From Amycolatopsis saalfeldensis (lineage in GTDB: Bacteria > Actinomycetota > Actinomycetes > Mycobacteriales > Pseudonocardiaceae): a DNA stretch of 64,000 nucleotides. A model generated the notes under the pieces. The model was not told the origin of the DNA. It saw only the letters and a program-made list of their open reading frames with translations, and searched no databases. The stretch spans positions 1-64,000 of the forward strand of contig NZ_FOEF01000021.1 in assembly GCF_900110575.1 (NCBI RefSeq), in the 5' to 3' direction. Positions 16,597-24,494 of this stretch are shown piece by piece. Numbering within the stretch: the first letter of the stretch is position 1; each line of letters begins with the position of its first letter. A program made the position numbers and the translations under genes.

Positions 16597-17330
16597 AGGC
16601 CCGACTCCAGGGTGCGGACGAGGATCGCCCCGCAGTTCTCGCACTGCACGACGGCGTCCTCGGCGGTGGCCTTGATCTCGTTGATCGTGTTGCGGTCCAG
16701 CTCCAGCTGGCAGGCGCCGCAGCGGCGGGCGCGCAGCAGGGCCGCGCCGATGCCCTTGTGCTCGAGGGTGCGCTGGTACAGCTTCAGCAGCGGCTCCGGG
16801 AACCGCGGCAGCAGCTTCGCGCGGTCCTCGTCGCGGCGCGCGCGGGTGGTGTCGAGGTCCTTGAACGCCTCGTCACGGCGGACGATCGCGGCGGCGACCT
16901 CCTGCTCCGCCTTGTCGACCTCGGCGCCGGTGCGCTGGGCGTCCAGCTCCAGTGCCTCGCGCTGCTCCATCAGCTCCAGCAGGTCGTCCTCCAGCGCGCC
17001 CTGGCGACGGCCGAGCGTCTGCAGCTCGTGCTCGATGTCGGTCATCTGCTTGGAGTTCACGGAACCGGACTCGAGGAGCTTGCGGTCGCGGTCCTCGCGG
17101 GCGCGCACCGACTCGATCTCCTTCTCCTGCCGGGCGATCTCGCGGTCGAGGTCGGACACGGCGGTCTGGACCGACACGAGGGCGTCACGCTTGTCCCGCG
17201 CGGTCTTCTCCCCCGCGTCGATCTCGGCGAGTTCGGGGAGGGTGCGGCGACGGTGCGCCGTGCGCGAAAGCTCGGCGTCCACCTTCGCGAGTTCGAGCAG
17301 CTGGCGCTGGACGGCGGGGTCGGCCTTCAC
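16593..17330 (-). CDS. Coiled-coil C4 zinc-ribbon protein (CT398/Rv2229c-like)
   Basis: 245 residues. An N-terminal long antiparallel coiled coil (about 5-175) is followed by a zinc ribbon with CGAC and CENC cysteine pairs in the last 50 residues. The family is widespread and proposed to bind nucleic acid or act as an adaptor; no enzyme activity is known. GTG start with AAGGAG 6 nt upstream. It overlaps the Nif3-like gene by GTGA and the RNase H gene by GTGA, so the three are co-translated. Confidence 0.9.
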   Translation of the reverse strand: MKADPAVQRQLLELAKVDAELSRTAHRRRTLPELAEIDAGEKTARDKRDALVSVQTAVSDLDREIARQEKEIESVRAREDRDRKLLESGSVNSKQMTDIEHELQTLGRRQGALEDDLLELMEQREALELDAQRTGAEVDKAEQEVAAAIVRRDEAFKDLDTTRARRDEDRAKLLPRFPEPLLKLYQRTLEHKGIGAALLRARRCGACQLELDRNTINEIKATAEDAVVQCENCGAILVRTLESGL

Positions 17331-18154
17331 GGTGCTCCTTGTTGGCTAGCGCGGACGGTCCACGGGTCGGTGCACCGCGTGGAGACGTGGCTGTCGACGT
17401 TACCCGCAAAGGCCGCGCCGACAATGGCCGAGGCTTGCCTGCACCAGGGCCATTCGCTGGCCCAGTGGGTGAGCCCGACCAGCGCCGGCGCTCCCCCGGT
17501 GGCGGCGAGGTGCTCCCCGGCGGGGTGATGGCGCAGGTCCGCGGTGACGTAGGCGTCGACGCCCGCCGCGGCGGCCTTGGCGAGATAGGAGTCGCCGGCC
17601 CCGCCGGACACCGCGACGGTGCGGATCGGCCGGTCCGGATCGCCGGCGCCGAGCACTCCGGGCAGCGTCGCGGGCAACGCCTCGGCCACCCGCCGCACGA
17701 ACGCGGCGAACGGCTCGGCGTCGGCCAGCTCCCCGATCCGGCCGATCCCGGTGCGGCCACCGGGAACGTGGGGGTCCAGCGGCCCTCGCACGGTGAGCCC
17801 GATGGCCTCGGCGAGCGCGTCGGACACTCCGGGGTCGGCCGAGTCGGCGTTGGTGTGCGCGCAGTAGAGCGCGATGCCGCCCCGGATCATGCGGTGCACG
17901 AGACCGCCCTTCGGCGTGTCCGCCGGCACCCCGTGCACCCCCCGGAGCAACAACGGGTGATGCGCGACGATCAGCTGCGCGCCCAGCTCCTCGGCCTCGG
18001 CCACGGTCGCCTCGACGGGGTCCACGCAGAACAACACCCGCGTCACCTCGTCCGCGGGATCCCCGCACACGAGCCCGACGGCGTCCCAGCTCTCGGCCAG
18101 TTCCTTCGGGTAGCTGCGTTCGAGGGCTTCGATGATCTCGGCTAGGGCGGGCAC
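17327..18154 (-). CDS. Nif3-like dinuclear metal centre protein
   Basis: 275 residues from the GTG at 18154. Has the Nif3/YbgI metal-ligand motifs: VAHHPLLLRG, AHTNAD, and a C-terminal GLTHWASEWP segment. These proteins form hexameric rings with two metal ions per subunit and are often called GTP cyclohydrolase I type 2-like, but the in vivo substrate is unknown. A GTG at 18175 is also open; 18154 is preferred because MPALAEIIEALE aligns with the family N-terminus and GGAAG precedes it. First gene of a three-gene minus-strand operon. Confidence 0.9.
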   Translation of the reverse strand: MPALAEIIEALERSYPKELAESWDAVGLVCGDPADEVTRVLFCVDPVEATVAEAEELGAQLIVAHHPLLLRGVHGVPADTPKGGLVHRMIRGGIALYCAHTNADSADPGVSDALAEAIGLTVRGPLDPHVPGGRTGIGRIGELADAEPFAAFVRRVAEALPATLPGVLGAGDPDRPIRTVAVSGGAGDSYLAKAAAAGVDAYVTADLRHHPAGEHLAATGGAPALVGLTHWASEWPWCRQASAIVGAAFAGNVDSHVSTRCTDPWTVRASQQGAP

Positions 18155-18198
18155 GAGGGGATCTTCCCACGTCACCGGGTTCTGGAAGACTCACGCCC

Positions 18199-18660
18199 GT
18201 GACTCATGTGGTGTTCGTGTGCTCCGGCAACATCTGCCGGTCTCCCATGGCGGAGATGGTGTTCCGGGCGAAGCTGGCCGAGGCGGGACTCGATGGGGCC
18301 GTACGGGTGTCGAGTGCCGGGACTGGGCCGTGGCATGCCGGGGAGGCGGCGGACCGGCGGGCGCGGGCGACGTTGAAAGCGCACGGCTACCCCACGGAGC
18401 ACGTCGCGGCGGAGGTGAGCGATGAAGACCTCGAAGCCGATCTGCTGCTGGCTGCCGACGAAGGGCACCTCGAGTTCCTGCAGGCGCGCGTCGCCGAGCC
18501 TGGGCGGGTTCGGCTGCTGAGGGACTTCGACCCCGTCGCGCCGCCGTGCTCCGAGGTGCCGGACCCGTATTACGGCGCCGACGGCGGGTTCGAAGAGGTG
18601 CTCGGCATGATCGAACGCGCCATGCCCGCCCTCGTCGACTGGGTGCGCGCGCACGGTTAG
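18199..18660 (+). CDS. ptpA: Low-molecular-weight protein-tyrosine phosphatase
   Basis: 153 residues. P-loop CSGNICRS with Cys8 and Arg14, and the general-acid loop PDPYYG with Asp122. Hydrolyses phosphotyrosine in proteins. The neighbourhood (Nif3 divergent, SURF1 next) matches M. tuberculosis PtpA, Rv2234. GTG start with GGAAG upstream. The kinase PtkA found beside PtpA in mycobacteria is absent here. A role in host interaction need not apply to a soil organism. Confidence 0.92.
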   Translation: MTHVVFVCSGNICRSPMAEMVFRAKLAEAGLDGAVRVSSAGTGPWHAGEAADRRARATLKAHGYPTEHVAAEVSDEDLEADLLLAADEGHLEFLQARVAEPGRVRLLRDFDPVAPPCSEVPDPYYGADGGFEEVLGMIERAMPALVDWVRAHG

Positions 18661-18738
18661 CGCGCTTTGTCCCACCCGAACGCGCCTGTTGGAGAGGTCG
18701 CCGCGCACCCGGTGACGGCGACCGCCTACCGTGGAGGG

Positions 18739-19569
18739 GTGCGGTTGCGCTTTCTGCTCCGGCCCGGCTGGCTGGCTTTGACGGTGGTGGTGTTCACCTT
18801 CGCCGTCTGCTGCTTCACGCTCCTCGCGCCGTGGCAGTTCCGGCGCGACGGCGAGCAGTCGGCCCAGAACAACGCGCTGACCGCGTCGTTCACCGCGCAG
18901 CCGGCGGCCGTCTCGCAGCTGCTGGCGCCCGGCGCCGCGCCGAACCAGCAGAACGAGTGGCACCTGGTGTCGCTGACCGGCACGTACATCCCGTCCGCCG
19001 AGGTCGTGGCGCGCCTGCGGACCGTACAGGGCGAAGCCGCGTTCGAGGTCCTGACACCGCTTCGCGCGACGGACGGCACCGTCTACCTCGTCGACCGCGG
19101 CTACGTGCGGCTCGACGACAAGTCCGGCGTGCTCCCGTACGCCGCCGCGCCGGGCGGGCAGGTGACGGTGGTCGCGCGCATCCGCAGCGACGAAGCCGAC
19201 CCGAAGCACCGCAACGCCTTCGCGGACGCGTCCACCGAAGGCAAGCTCCAGAGCTACACCGTCGACTCGCAGGTGGTCGCGCGCTCGTCCGGCCTGACGA
19301 TCCGGCCCGGTTACTTCCAGCTCGACCAGAACCAGCCCGGCGTGCTGGGCGCGCTGCCGCTGCCGCAGCTGGACTCGGGGCCGTTCTTCTCGTACGCGCT
19401 GCAGTGGATCGCGTTCGGCACCATGGCCGTGCTGGGCTGGCTGTACTTCACCATCCGCGAGCTGAAGCCGGGCGGCGCGCTGACCGTCGAGAAGGCCGAC
19501 CGCACACGCCGCAAGTCCGTCGCCGAGATGCTGGCCGAGGACGACGAGGAGTTCACTGCGGTCCGGTAG
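18739..19569 (+). CDS. SURF1-family membrane protein
   Basis: 276 residues from the GTG at 18739. A helix near residues 10-28 and one near the C-terminus flank an extracytoplasmic domain. It contains the SURF1 hallmarks APWQFRRD near the first helix, VYLVDRGYV in the middle and the FSYALQW helix at the end. SURF1 proteins assist haem delivery and assembly of cytochrome aa3 oxidase; the actinobacterial role is inferred. The start is set by GGAGGG directly before the GTG and TACCGT 6 nt upstream. An upstream GTG at 18667 adds 24 poorly conserved residues. Confidence 0.88.
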   Translation: MRLRFLLRPGWLALTVVVFTFAVCCFTLLAPWQFRRDGEQSAQNNALTASFTAQPAAVSQLLAPGAAPNQQNEWHLVSLTGTYIPSAEVVARLRTVQGEAAFEVLTPLRATDGTVYLVDRGYVRLDDKSGVLPYAAAPGGQVTVVARIRSDEADPKHRNAFADASTEGKLQSYTVDSQVVARSSGLTIRPGYFQLDQNQPGVLGALPLPQLDSGPFFSYALQWIAFGTMAVLGWLYFTIRELKPGGALTVEKADRTRRKSVAEMLAEDDEEFTAVR

Positions 19570-20021
19570 GTGGGGTGCTGGTTCCGATGCACTCACGCGG
19601 GGGAACGCCGTAGCCCACAAGGCGCAGCCGGTCGACAACGCGTAAGCCTGGGTCGTTCCGGATCAACCGCATCAGCAGAGTGACCTGCGGTGGCCTCGTT
19701 CGTAGCGTGAAACAAATGGCAAAACGCAAGCCGCCGCGCGCGGGCGAACGCCCCTGTCGGTATGAATCGCACAACCACGTCCGGAACTCCGAGAGGGAGA
19801 AGGAGTGCGAGAGGCGAGCACTGCGGCAGAACGCGACCGGAAGGGCCGACCGCAGCGCTCACTCACTTCCCCGGAACCCGACTGCAGCTCGGACAGCGTC
19901 ACGAGGTGGAACCGGCCCACGCCCTGCCGCCGCGCCGACTCCCGCACCGCCGCGCGACCAGCGAAAGGAACGGCGTGGCCGTGCCCGCGAAGTACTGAAA
20001 CAGAAGCCCTCCGCGGTCTCG
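19570..20021. other. 452-bp intergenic region, no supported gene
   Basis: Short frames exist on both strands, but codon bias is irregular and no domain can be recognised. The part around 19700-19800 is less GC-rich (for example GTGAAACAAATGGCAAAAC). The region could be a decayed gene or carry a promoter for the following small gene. Nothing definite is seen. Confidence 0.4.
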
Positions 20022-20450
20022 ATGGACGCAGTTACCTACGTCTTCGACGAGGACGGCTTCTACGTCCGCCTCGCGAACCGGCTCTTGGACCAGGCGCCCT
20101 GGTACCGCCCGGCGTTCCGCCATGGCCACGGCCTCTGCCTCAAGCTCGACGGCCTCGCGAAAGGGCTCGATCCGGCGACCTACGCCCAGCTGCTCCAGCA
20201 ACCGGTGAGTGCTGGGCTCCTCGCGCTCGGGCTCCCGAAGTTCATGGCGACGACGCTGGGTGCAGCGTCGGCGTTCGGCACGAAGAAGCTACTCGCAGCT
20301 CTCCCGGTCGGTCACCTCACGAAAGCACTCCGCGCGCTCATCCCGCTCGCCTGTCCGAACCTGGAAGTCTGCCCAGCACGTGCCGATGTCCTGAAGACCT
20401 ACGCGTCTCCCGCGCTGGCCGTCGAGCTGAAGGCGCTGACCCAACGTTGA
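20022..20450 (+). CDS. Hypothetical protein, 142 residues
   Basis: Not recognised. From the ATG at 20022 the frame has strong G/C bias in third positions, supporting a real gene. The product is soluble in its first half (YVFDEDGFYVRLANRLLDQ), with a mildly hydrophobic middle (AGLLALGLPKFMATTLGAAS) and a basic C-terminus containing two Cys (CPNLEVC). The frame remains open far upstream, to 19680, but with a different composition, so the later ATG is preferred. Convergent with cobD, 5 bp between stop codons. Confidence 0.5.
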   Translation: MDAVTYVFDEDGFYVRLANRLLDQAPWYRPAFRHGHGLCLKLDGLAKGLDPATYAQLLQQPVSAGLLALGLPKFMATTLGAASAFGTKKLLAALPVGHLTKALRALIPLACPNLEVCPARADVLKTYASPALAVELKALTQR

Positions 20451-20460
20451 GCAGCTCAAC
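20446..20460. terminator. Short hairpin spanning convergent stops
   Basis: GTTGAG-cag-CTCAAC: a 6-bp stem with a 3-nt loop. The plus-strand TGA (20448-20450) and the cobD TGA (TCA at 20456-20458) are in opposite arms. Weak as a terminator. Confidence 0.3.
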
Positions 20461-21382
20461 CCTTCCGGTGACGCAGCCCCACCGTCAGGGCCACCACCAC
20501 CGAAGTAGCGCCGGCGAGCCAGCCGACCACCCGGGAGAGCTCGACGGCTCGGGTGACGTGGCCCGCGTCCGGGTTGCGGCCGACGCCCAGGACCGGGAGT
20601 TCCACGACGCCGTGCGGGTACACCGTGCGGCCGCCGACGCGGATTTCCAGTGCGCCGGCGAAAGCGGCTTCGACGCGGCCGGCGTTCGGGCTGGGGTGGG
20701 CGATCGTGTCGCGGCGCCAGGCTCGCCAGGCGCCGCCCGCGGAGCCGCCGACGACGGGGGCCGCCAGCACCGTCAGGCTCGCCGCGGCGCGGGTCGGGAT
20801 CAGGTGGATCAGCTCGTCGATCCGCTCGACCGCCCAGTGGTGCCTGCCGGTGCCCCTGGCCGTCTGCCGCAGCACGCTGATCATCCGGGACGCCAGCAGG
20901 CCCGGCACCCCCGCGAGCGCGCCCCACAGCAGCGGCGCGACGACCACTTCGGACGTGTTCTCCGCCAGGGTTTCCACGGCGGCACGGGAAAGCCCGATCA
21001 GCCCGAGCCCGTCCGCGACCCGGGTGTCCAATTCGGACAGTGTGCCGCGGGCCGGTTCGAGACGGCCTTCCTCGAGGTCCCGCGCCAGCTCGGTGCCCTG
21101 CGTGACGAGCCCGGCCGCGCCGACGACCGCCCACGTGGTCACGGCCGTCGTCGCGGCCTGCACCACCGGTCGTCCCCGGCCGGCCCGCTCGACGGCCACC
21201 CCGGCGCCCACCGCCGCGGCCGCCACGCCCAATCCGGCCACCACGGACCGCACCGACGCGGGGCCGAGAGGCGCCGAAGCCAGGCGGCGGAAGGCGGTGA
21301 CCGGAGGGCGTCGCCGGGGGTTGCCCAAGGCGCCGTCCGCCGCCAGGCCCAGCATCAAGCCGATCGCGCGCGCCGCGCTCAC
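20456..21382 (-). CDS. cobD: Adenosylcobinamide-phosphate synthase CobD/CbiB
   Basis: 308 residues, a polytopic membrane protein that attaches aminopropanol (phosphate) to adenosylcobyric acid in cobalamin synthesis. Recognised by the N-terminal GLMLGLAADGALGNPRRRPP (usually G-DP-HPV), SRAAVETLAENTSEVVVAPL, HPSPNAGRVEAAFAGAL and the C-terminal GNPDAGHV-like segment. The position near SURF1/PtpA matches Rv2236c. Oddity: the usual NTLDAM-GH block after the ENTSEV motif is replaced by RMISVLRQTARGTGRHHW. No other cob gene is in the window. GTG start. Confidence 0.82.
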   Translation of the reverse strand: MSAARAIGLMLGLAADGALGNPRRRPPVTAFRRLASAPLGPASVRSVVAGLGVAAAAVGAGVAVERAGRGRPVVQAATTAVTTWAVVGAAGLVTQGTELARDLEEGRLEPARGTLSELDTRVADGLGLIGLSRAAVETLAENTSEVVVAPLLWGALAGVPGLLASRMISVLRQTARGTGRHHWAVERIDELIHLIPTRAAASLTVLAAPVVGGSAGGAWRAWRRDTIAHPSPNAGRVEAAFAGALEIRVGGRTVYPHGVVELPVLGVGRNPDAGHVTRAVELSRVVGWLAGATSVVVALTVGLRHRKG

Positions 21383-21425
21383 AGAAGCCCCCCGGATTCG
21401 TGAAAGTTCGAGTGCGGGCCCGAGA

Positions 21426-22121
21426 TTACCCGGCCACGGCGGCGGCGATCTCGTCGCGTGCCTGGTCGACGATGTCGCGCATCGCGCGCTCGGCCCGGTC
21501 GGCCTCGCCCGCGTCGACGGCGTGGGCGACCTCCACGTGCCACGCGACGGCTTCCGGCTGCGGCTCCGCGGGCATCAGGCCGTGCTCGGTGCGACCCGCC
21601 AGCACCTCGGCGACCACCGAAGACAGCTGCGCGAACATCGGATTTCCCGAGGCCGACAGCAGCAGATCGTGGAACGCGACGTCGTGGCCGAGGAACGTCG
21701 AAAGGTCCCGTTCCCGCGCCGTGCGCTCGAGGTGCGCTGCCAGCGCGCGCAGCCGGCCGCGGTCCTCCGGGGTCGCGCGCAGGGCCGCGAACCGCGCGGC
21801 GCACGGCTCGACGCCCGACCGCAGCTCGGTCAGCGTCCGCAGGGCGACGGCGCGGCCCGGGCCGTCCAGCTGCCAGCGGATCAGCCGCGGGTCGTAGTGG
21901 TTCCACTCGGACGGTTCGCGCACGATCACGCCGACGCGCCGCCGGCTGCTGGTCAGCCGCATCGTCTCCAGCACGCGCACGACTTCGCGCGCGACAGTCC
22001 GCGACGCGCCGAAGCGCTCCTGCAGCTCGTCGGAACGCAGCACCGAGCCCGGCACCAGCTCACCACCCGCGATCGCCGCACCCAGCGCGTCGAGGACTTC
22101 CTCGTGCCTGTCACTCCCCAT
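21426..22121 (-). CDS. GntR-family FCD-type repressor, probable gluconate regulator
   Basis: 231 residues. A winged HTH (about 5-70, with ELQERFGASRTVAREVVRVL) is followed by an all-helical FCD ligand domain (about 85-225) with an HDVAFHDLLL metal/ligand motif. It is divergent from gntK-gntP and faces a twin AAGTANTACTT operator, so it likely represses both itself and the gluconate genes, released by gluconate or 6-phosphogluconate (inference). A TAGATT -10 exactly 6 nt before the ATG implies a leaderless mRNA. Confidence 0.85.
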   Translation of the reverse strand: MGSDRHEEVLDALGAAIAGGELVPGSVLRSDELQERFGASRTVAREVVRVLETMRLTSSRRRVGVIVREPSEWNHYDPRLIRWQLDGPGRAVALRTLTELRSGVEPCAARFAALRATPEDRGRLRALAAHLERTARERDLSTFLGHDVAFHDLLLSASGNPMFAQLSSVVAEVLAGRTEHGLMPAEPQPEAVAWHVEVAHAVDAGEADRAERAMRDIVDQARDEIAAAVAG

Positions 22122-22127
22122 TCGATC

Positions 22128-22133
22128 AATCTA
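22128..22133 (-). promoter_or_regulatory. -10 of the FCD regulator gene (TAGATT)
   Basis: Minus-strand TAGATT ends 6 nt before the ATG at 22121. The expected -35 position falls inside operator copy 1 (22150-22160), consistent with autoregulation. Confidence 0.55.
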
Positions 22134-22149
22134 GCCCTCTGATTCGATT

Positions 22150-22181
22150 AAGTACTACTTCTTCTTGATTAAGTAGTACTT
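22150..22181. promoter_or_regulatory. Twin operator: two AAGTANTACTT palindromes 21 bp apart
   Basis: AAGTACTACTT (22150-22160) and AAGTAGTACTT (22171-22181) are each 11-bp palindromes of the GntR/FadR type (GT-N3-AC core), and each is preceded by GATT. Their centres are 21 bp apart, two helical turns, so two dimers would bind the same face. They lie between the divergent regulator and gntK. A candidate gntK -35 TTGATT (22165-22170) lies between them. Confidence 0.75.
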
Positions 22182-22223
22182 TTGAGTTTGACTGCTCCGG
22201 GCACAAGGACGTGGGAGGTGCGG

Positions 22224-22718
22224 ATGACCGTCATCGTGGTGATGGGTGTTTCGGGATCCGGCAAGACGACGGTCGGCACTGCGCTGGCCGAGCAGCTGGG
22301 CGTCGAATACGCCGAGGCCGACACCTTCCACCCGCGGGCCAACATCGACAAGATGACCGCGGGCCACGCGCTCACCGACGCCGACCGCGCGCCCTGGCTC
22401 GAGGCCATCGCCGAGTGGATCCGGCGACACCAGGAGGCCGGCGGCGTGGTCACGTCGTCCGCGCTCAAGCGCCGCTACCGAGACGTCCTGCGAACCGGGG
22501 GCCGCGTCTGGTTCCTGCACCTGAACGGTGACCGGGACGTCCTCGCCGAGCGGATGAAAACCCGCACCGGCCACTTCATGCCCGTCTCACTGCTCGACTC
22601 CCAGCTCGCGGACCTCGAGCCGCTCCAGCCGGACGAGCCGGGCCGCGTATTCGACATCGCCAAGAGTCCCGCCGACCTCACCGCCGCCGCACTGACCGCT
22701 TTTCGGGAGCGCGCATGA
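22224..22718 (+). CDS. gntK: Gluconokinase
   Basis: 164 residues. Phosphorylates D-gluconate to 6-phosphogluconate with ATP. P-loop GVSGSGKT (8-15), EADTFHP-NIDKM substrate segment, and LTDADRAPWL, all typical of short GntK enzymes. The ATG at 22224 follows GGGAGG by 5 nt. It overlaps gntP by ATGA, so kinase and transporter are translationally coupled. Controlled by the FCD regulator through the twin operator (inference). Confidence 0.93.
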   Translation: MTVIVVMGVSGSGKTTVGTALAEQLGVEYAEADTFHPRANIDKMTAGHALTDADRAPWLEAIAEWIRRHQEAGGVVTSSALKRRYRDVLRTGGRVWFLHLNGDRDVLAERMKTRTGHFMPVSLLDSQLADLEPLQPDEPGRVFDIAKSPADLTAAALTAFRERA

Positions 22719-24082
22719 CCACCCTTGCCGCCGGCTGGACCGGCCACGACACCCGCCTGATCGCCGCGACGGTGCTCGCCATCGCCGTGATCGTCTTCCT
22801 GATCAGCAAGACGAAGCTGCATCCGCTGCTCGCGCTCACCCTCGGCTCCGGCGTGCTCGGCCTGGTCGCCGGGATGCCGGTCGACAAGTTGCTGGCGAGC
22901 TTCGAGAAGGGGGTCGGCAGCACCATCGCGTCGGTGGGCGTGCTGATCGCGTTCGGCGCGATGCTCGGCAAGCTGCTGGCCGATTCCGGCGGCGCCGACC
23001 GGATCGTGGACACCGTGCTCGGCCGGGTGCGCGGCCGCGGGCTGCCGTGGGCGATGGCGCTGATCGCCGCGCTGATCGGGCTGCCGATGTTCTTCGAGAT
23101 CGGCCTGGTGATGCTGATCCCGGTGGTGCTGCTGGTCGCCAAGCGCAGCGGGAAACCCGTGCTGCTGCTGGGAGTTCCGGCGCTGGCCGGGCTGTCGGTG
23201 CTGCACGGCCTGATCCCGCCGCACCCCGGGCCGCTCGCGGCCGCCGGCTCGCTGAACGCCAACGTCGGCATCACGCTCGCCCTCGGCCTGCTCGTCGGCC
23301 TGCCGACGGTGGTCATCGCGGGCCCGCTGTTCGGCCGCCTGGCCGCGAAGCTCGTGCCCGACGCCACGCCGCCCGAACGGCTCGTGCCCGATTCGGAGCG
23401 CAGCGACGCCGAGCACCGGCCGAGCTTCGGCGCGACACTGTCCACTGTGCTCCTCCCCGTGGTGCTCATGCTGGCCAAGGCGCTGGCGGACATCTTGGCG
23501 GGCAAGGAAAACGGCGTCCGACGGGTGCTCGACTTCATCGGCGACCCACTGGTCGCCCTGCTGCTCGCCGTGCTCGTCGGCATGGTCGTGCTGGGCCGCC
23601 CCGCGCTGCTCAACCGGGCCAAGCTGAGCTCGATCATCGGCGATTCGCTGGGCCCGATCGCCGGCATCATGCTGATCGTCGCCGCGGGCGGCGGGTTCAA
23701 GCAGACGCTGGTGGACGCGGGCGTCGGCGACGTGATCACCAGCCTCGCCACCGGCGCCCACTTCTCCCCGCTGCTGCTGGGCTGGCTGGTCGCCGTCGCG
23801 ATCCGGCTGGCCACCGGCTCGGCGACGGTCGCGACGGTGTCCGCCGCCGGCATCGTCGCCCCGCTGGCCGCCACCCTCGACCCGACGCACAACGCCCTGC
23901 TGGTCCTCGCCATCGGCGCCGGCTCGCTGTTCTTCTCCCACGTGAACGACGCCGGGTTCTGGCTGGTCAAGGAGTACTTCGGCCTGTCGGTCGGCCAGAC
24001 GCTGAAGACCTGGTCGGTGATGGAGACGATCATCTCCGTGGTCGCGATCGGCCTGATCCTCCCGCTCGGCGCCCTGCTGTAG
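22715..24082 (+). CDS. gntP: Gluconate:H+ symporter, GntP family
   Basis: 455 residues with about 12-14 membrane helices. Family features include SKTKLHPLLALTLGSGVLGL near the N-terminus, ALIGLPMFFEIGLVMLIPVV, GLIPPHPGP and FFSHVNDAGFWLVKEYF. Imports gluconate for the kinase encoded just upstream (4-bp overlap). Followed by a strong hairpin at 24092-24123. Confidence 0.93.
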   Translation: MTTLAAGWTGHDTRLIAATVLAIAVIVFLISKTKLHPLLALTLGSGVLGLVAGMPVDKLLASFEKGVGSTIASVGVLIAFGAMLGKLLADSGGADRIVDTVLGRVRGRGLPWAMALIAALIGLPMFFEIGLVMLIPVVLLVAKRSGKPVLLLGVPALAGLSVLHGLIPPHPGPLAAAGSLNANVGITLALGLLVGLPTVVIAGPLFGRLAAKLVPDATPPERLVPDSERSDAEHRPSFGATLSTVLLPVVLMLAKALADILAGKENGVRRVLDFIGDPLVALLLAVLVGMVVLGRPALLNRAKLSSIIGDSLGPIAGIMLIVAAGGGFKQTLVDAGVGDVITSLATGAHFSPLLLGWLVAVAIRLATGSATVATVSAAGIVAPLAATLDPTHNALLVLAIGAGSLFFSHVNDAGFWLVKEYFGLSVGQTLKTWSVMETIISVVAIGLILPLGALL

Positions 24083-24091
24083 CCCGCGACA

Positions 24092-24123
24092 GCGCCGCGG
24101 GACCGCGAATGGTCCTGCGGCGC
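24092..24123 (+). terminator. Hairpin terminator after gntP
   Basis: A 13-bp stem (24092-24104 with 24111-24123, one G-T pair) and a GCGAAT loop, about 10 nt after the gntP stop. GC-rich without a clear U-run, as usual in actinomycetes. Confidence 0.7.
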
Positions 24124-24131
24124 CGCACTGG

Positions 24132-24161
24132 TTGACATGTGACCTTTTGGTCACCTATTCT
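24132..24161 (+). promoter_or_regulatory. ArsR-type promoter with built-in operator
   Basis: TTGACA (24132-24137) and TATTCT (24156-24161) are 18 bp apart. The spacer holds the inverted repeat GTGACC-tttt-GGTCAC (24139-24154). The ATG at 24168 is 6 nt past the -10, giving a leaderless message. A dimeric ArsR-family protein bound there would block RNA polymerase, so autorepression is likely. Confidence 0.8.
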
Positions 24162-24167
24162 CGGCTC

Positions 24168-24494
24168 ATGCCGGAGGACGACCTGGTGTTCAAGGCTCTG
24201 GCCGACCCCACCCGGCGGTTCCTGCTCGACCTGCTGTTCGCCGGGGACGGCCGGACACTGGGCGAGCTGGAGTCCGAAGTGGACATGACGCGCTTCGGCG
24301 TGATGAAACACCTGAAACTGCTGGAGGAGGCCGGGCTGGTCACCAGCCGCAAGGAAGGGCGCGAGAAGCGGCACTTCCTGAACGCGGTGCCGATCCGGCA
24401 GATCCACGACCGGTGGATCGGCAAGTACACCGCGCGCCACACCGCGGCGCTGCTCGACCTCAAAGCCGAACTGGAGAAGGAGTCACCGGAATGA
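24168..24494 (+). CDS. ArsR-family winged-helix repressor
   Basis: 108 residues: a winged HTH at about 5-80 with RFGVMKHLKLLEEAGLV as recognition region. There is no cysteine at all, so it is not a classical metal sensor. Overlaps the SRPBCC gene by ATGA. This pair (ArsR repressor plus AHSA1-type SRPBCC protein) recurs in actinobacteria, and the ligand is probably a small organic molecule (inference). Start at the ATG after the promoter; an upstream GTG at 24138 would lie in the promoter. Confidence 0.88.
   Translation: MPEDDLVFKALADPTRRFLLDLLFAGDGRTLGELESEVDMTRFGVMKHLKLLEEAGLVTSRKEGREKRHFLNAVPIRQIHDRWIGKYTARHTAALLDLKAELEKESPE

Noticed and set aside
22475..24154. Long minus-strand frame opposite gntP
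   Set aside because: Shadow of the permease; product is repetitive His/Asp/Arg sequence with no domain.
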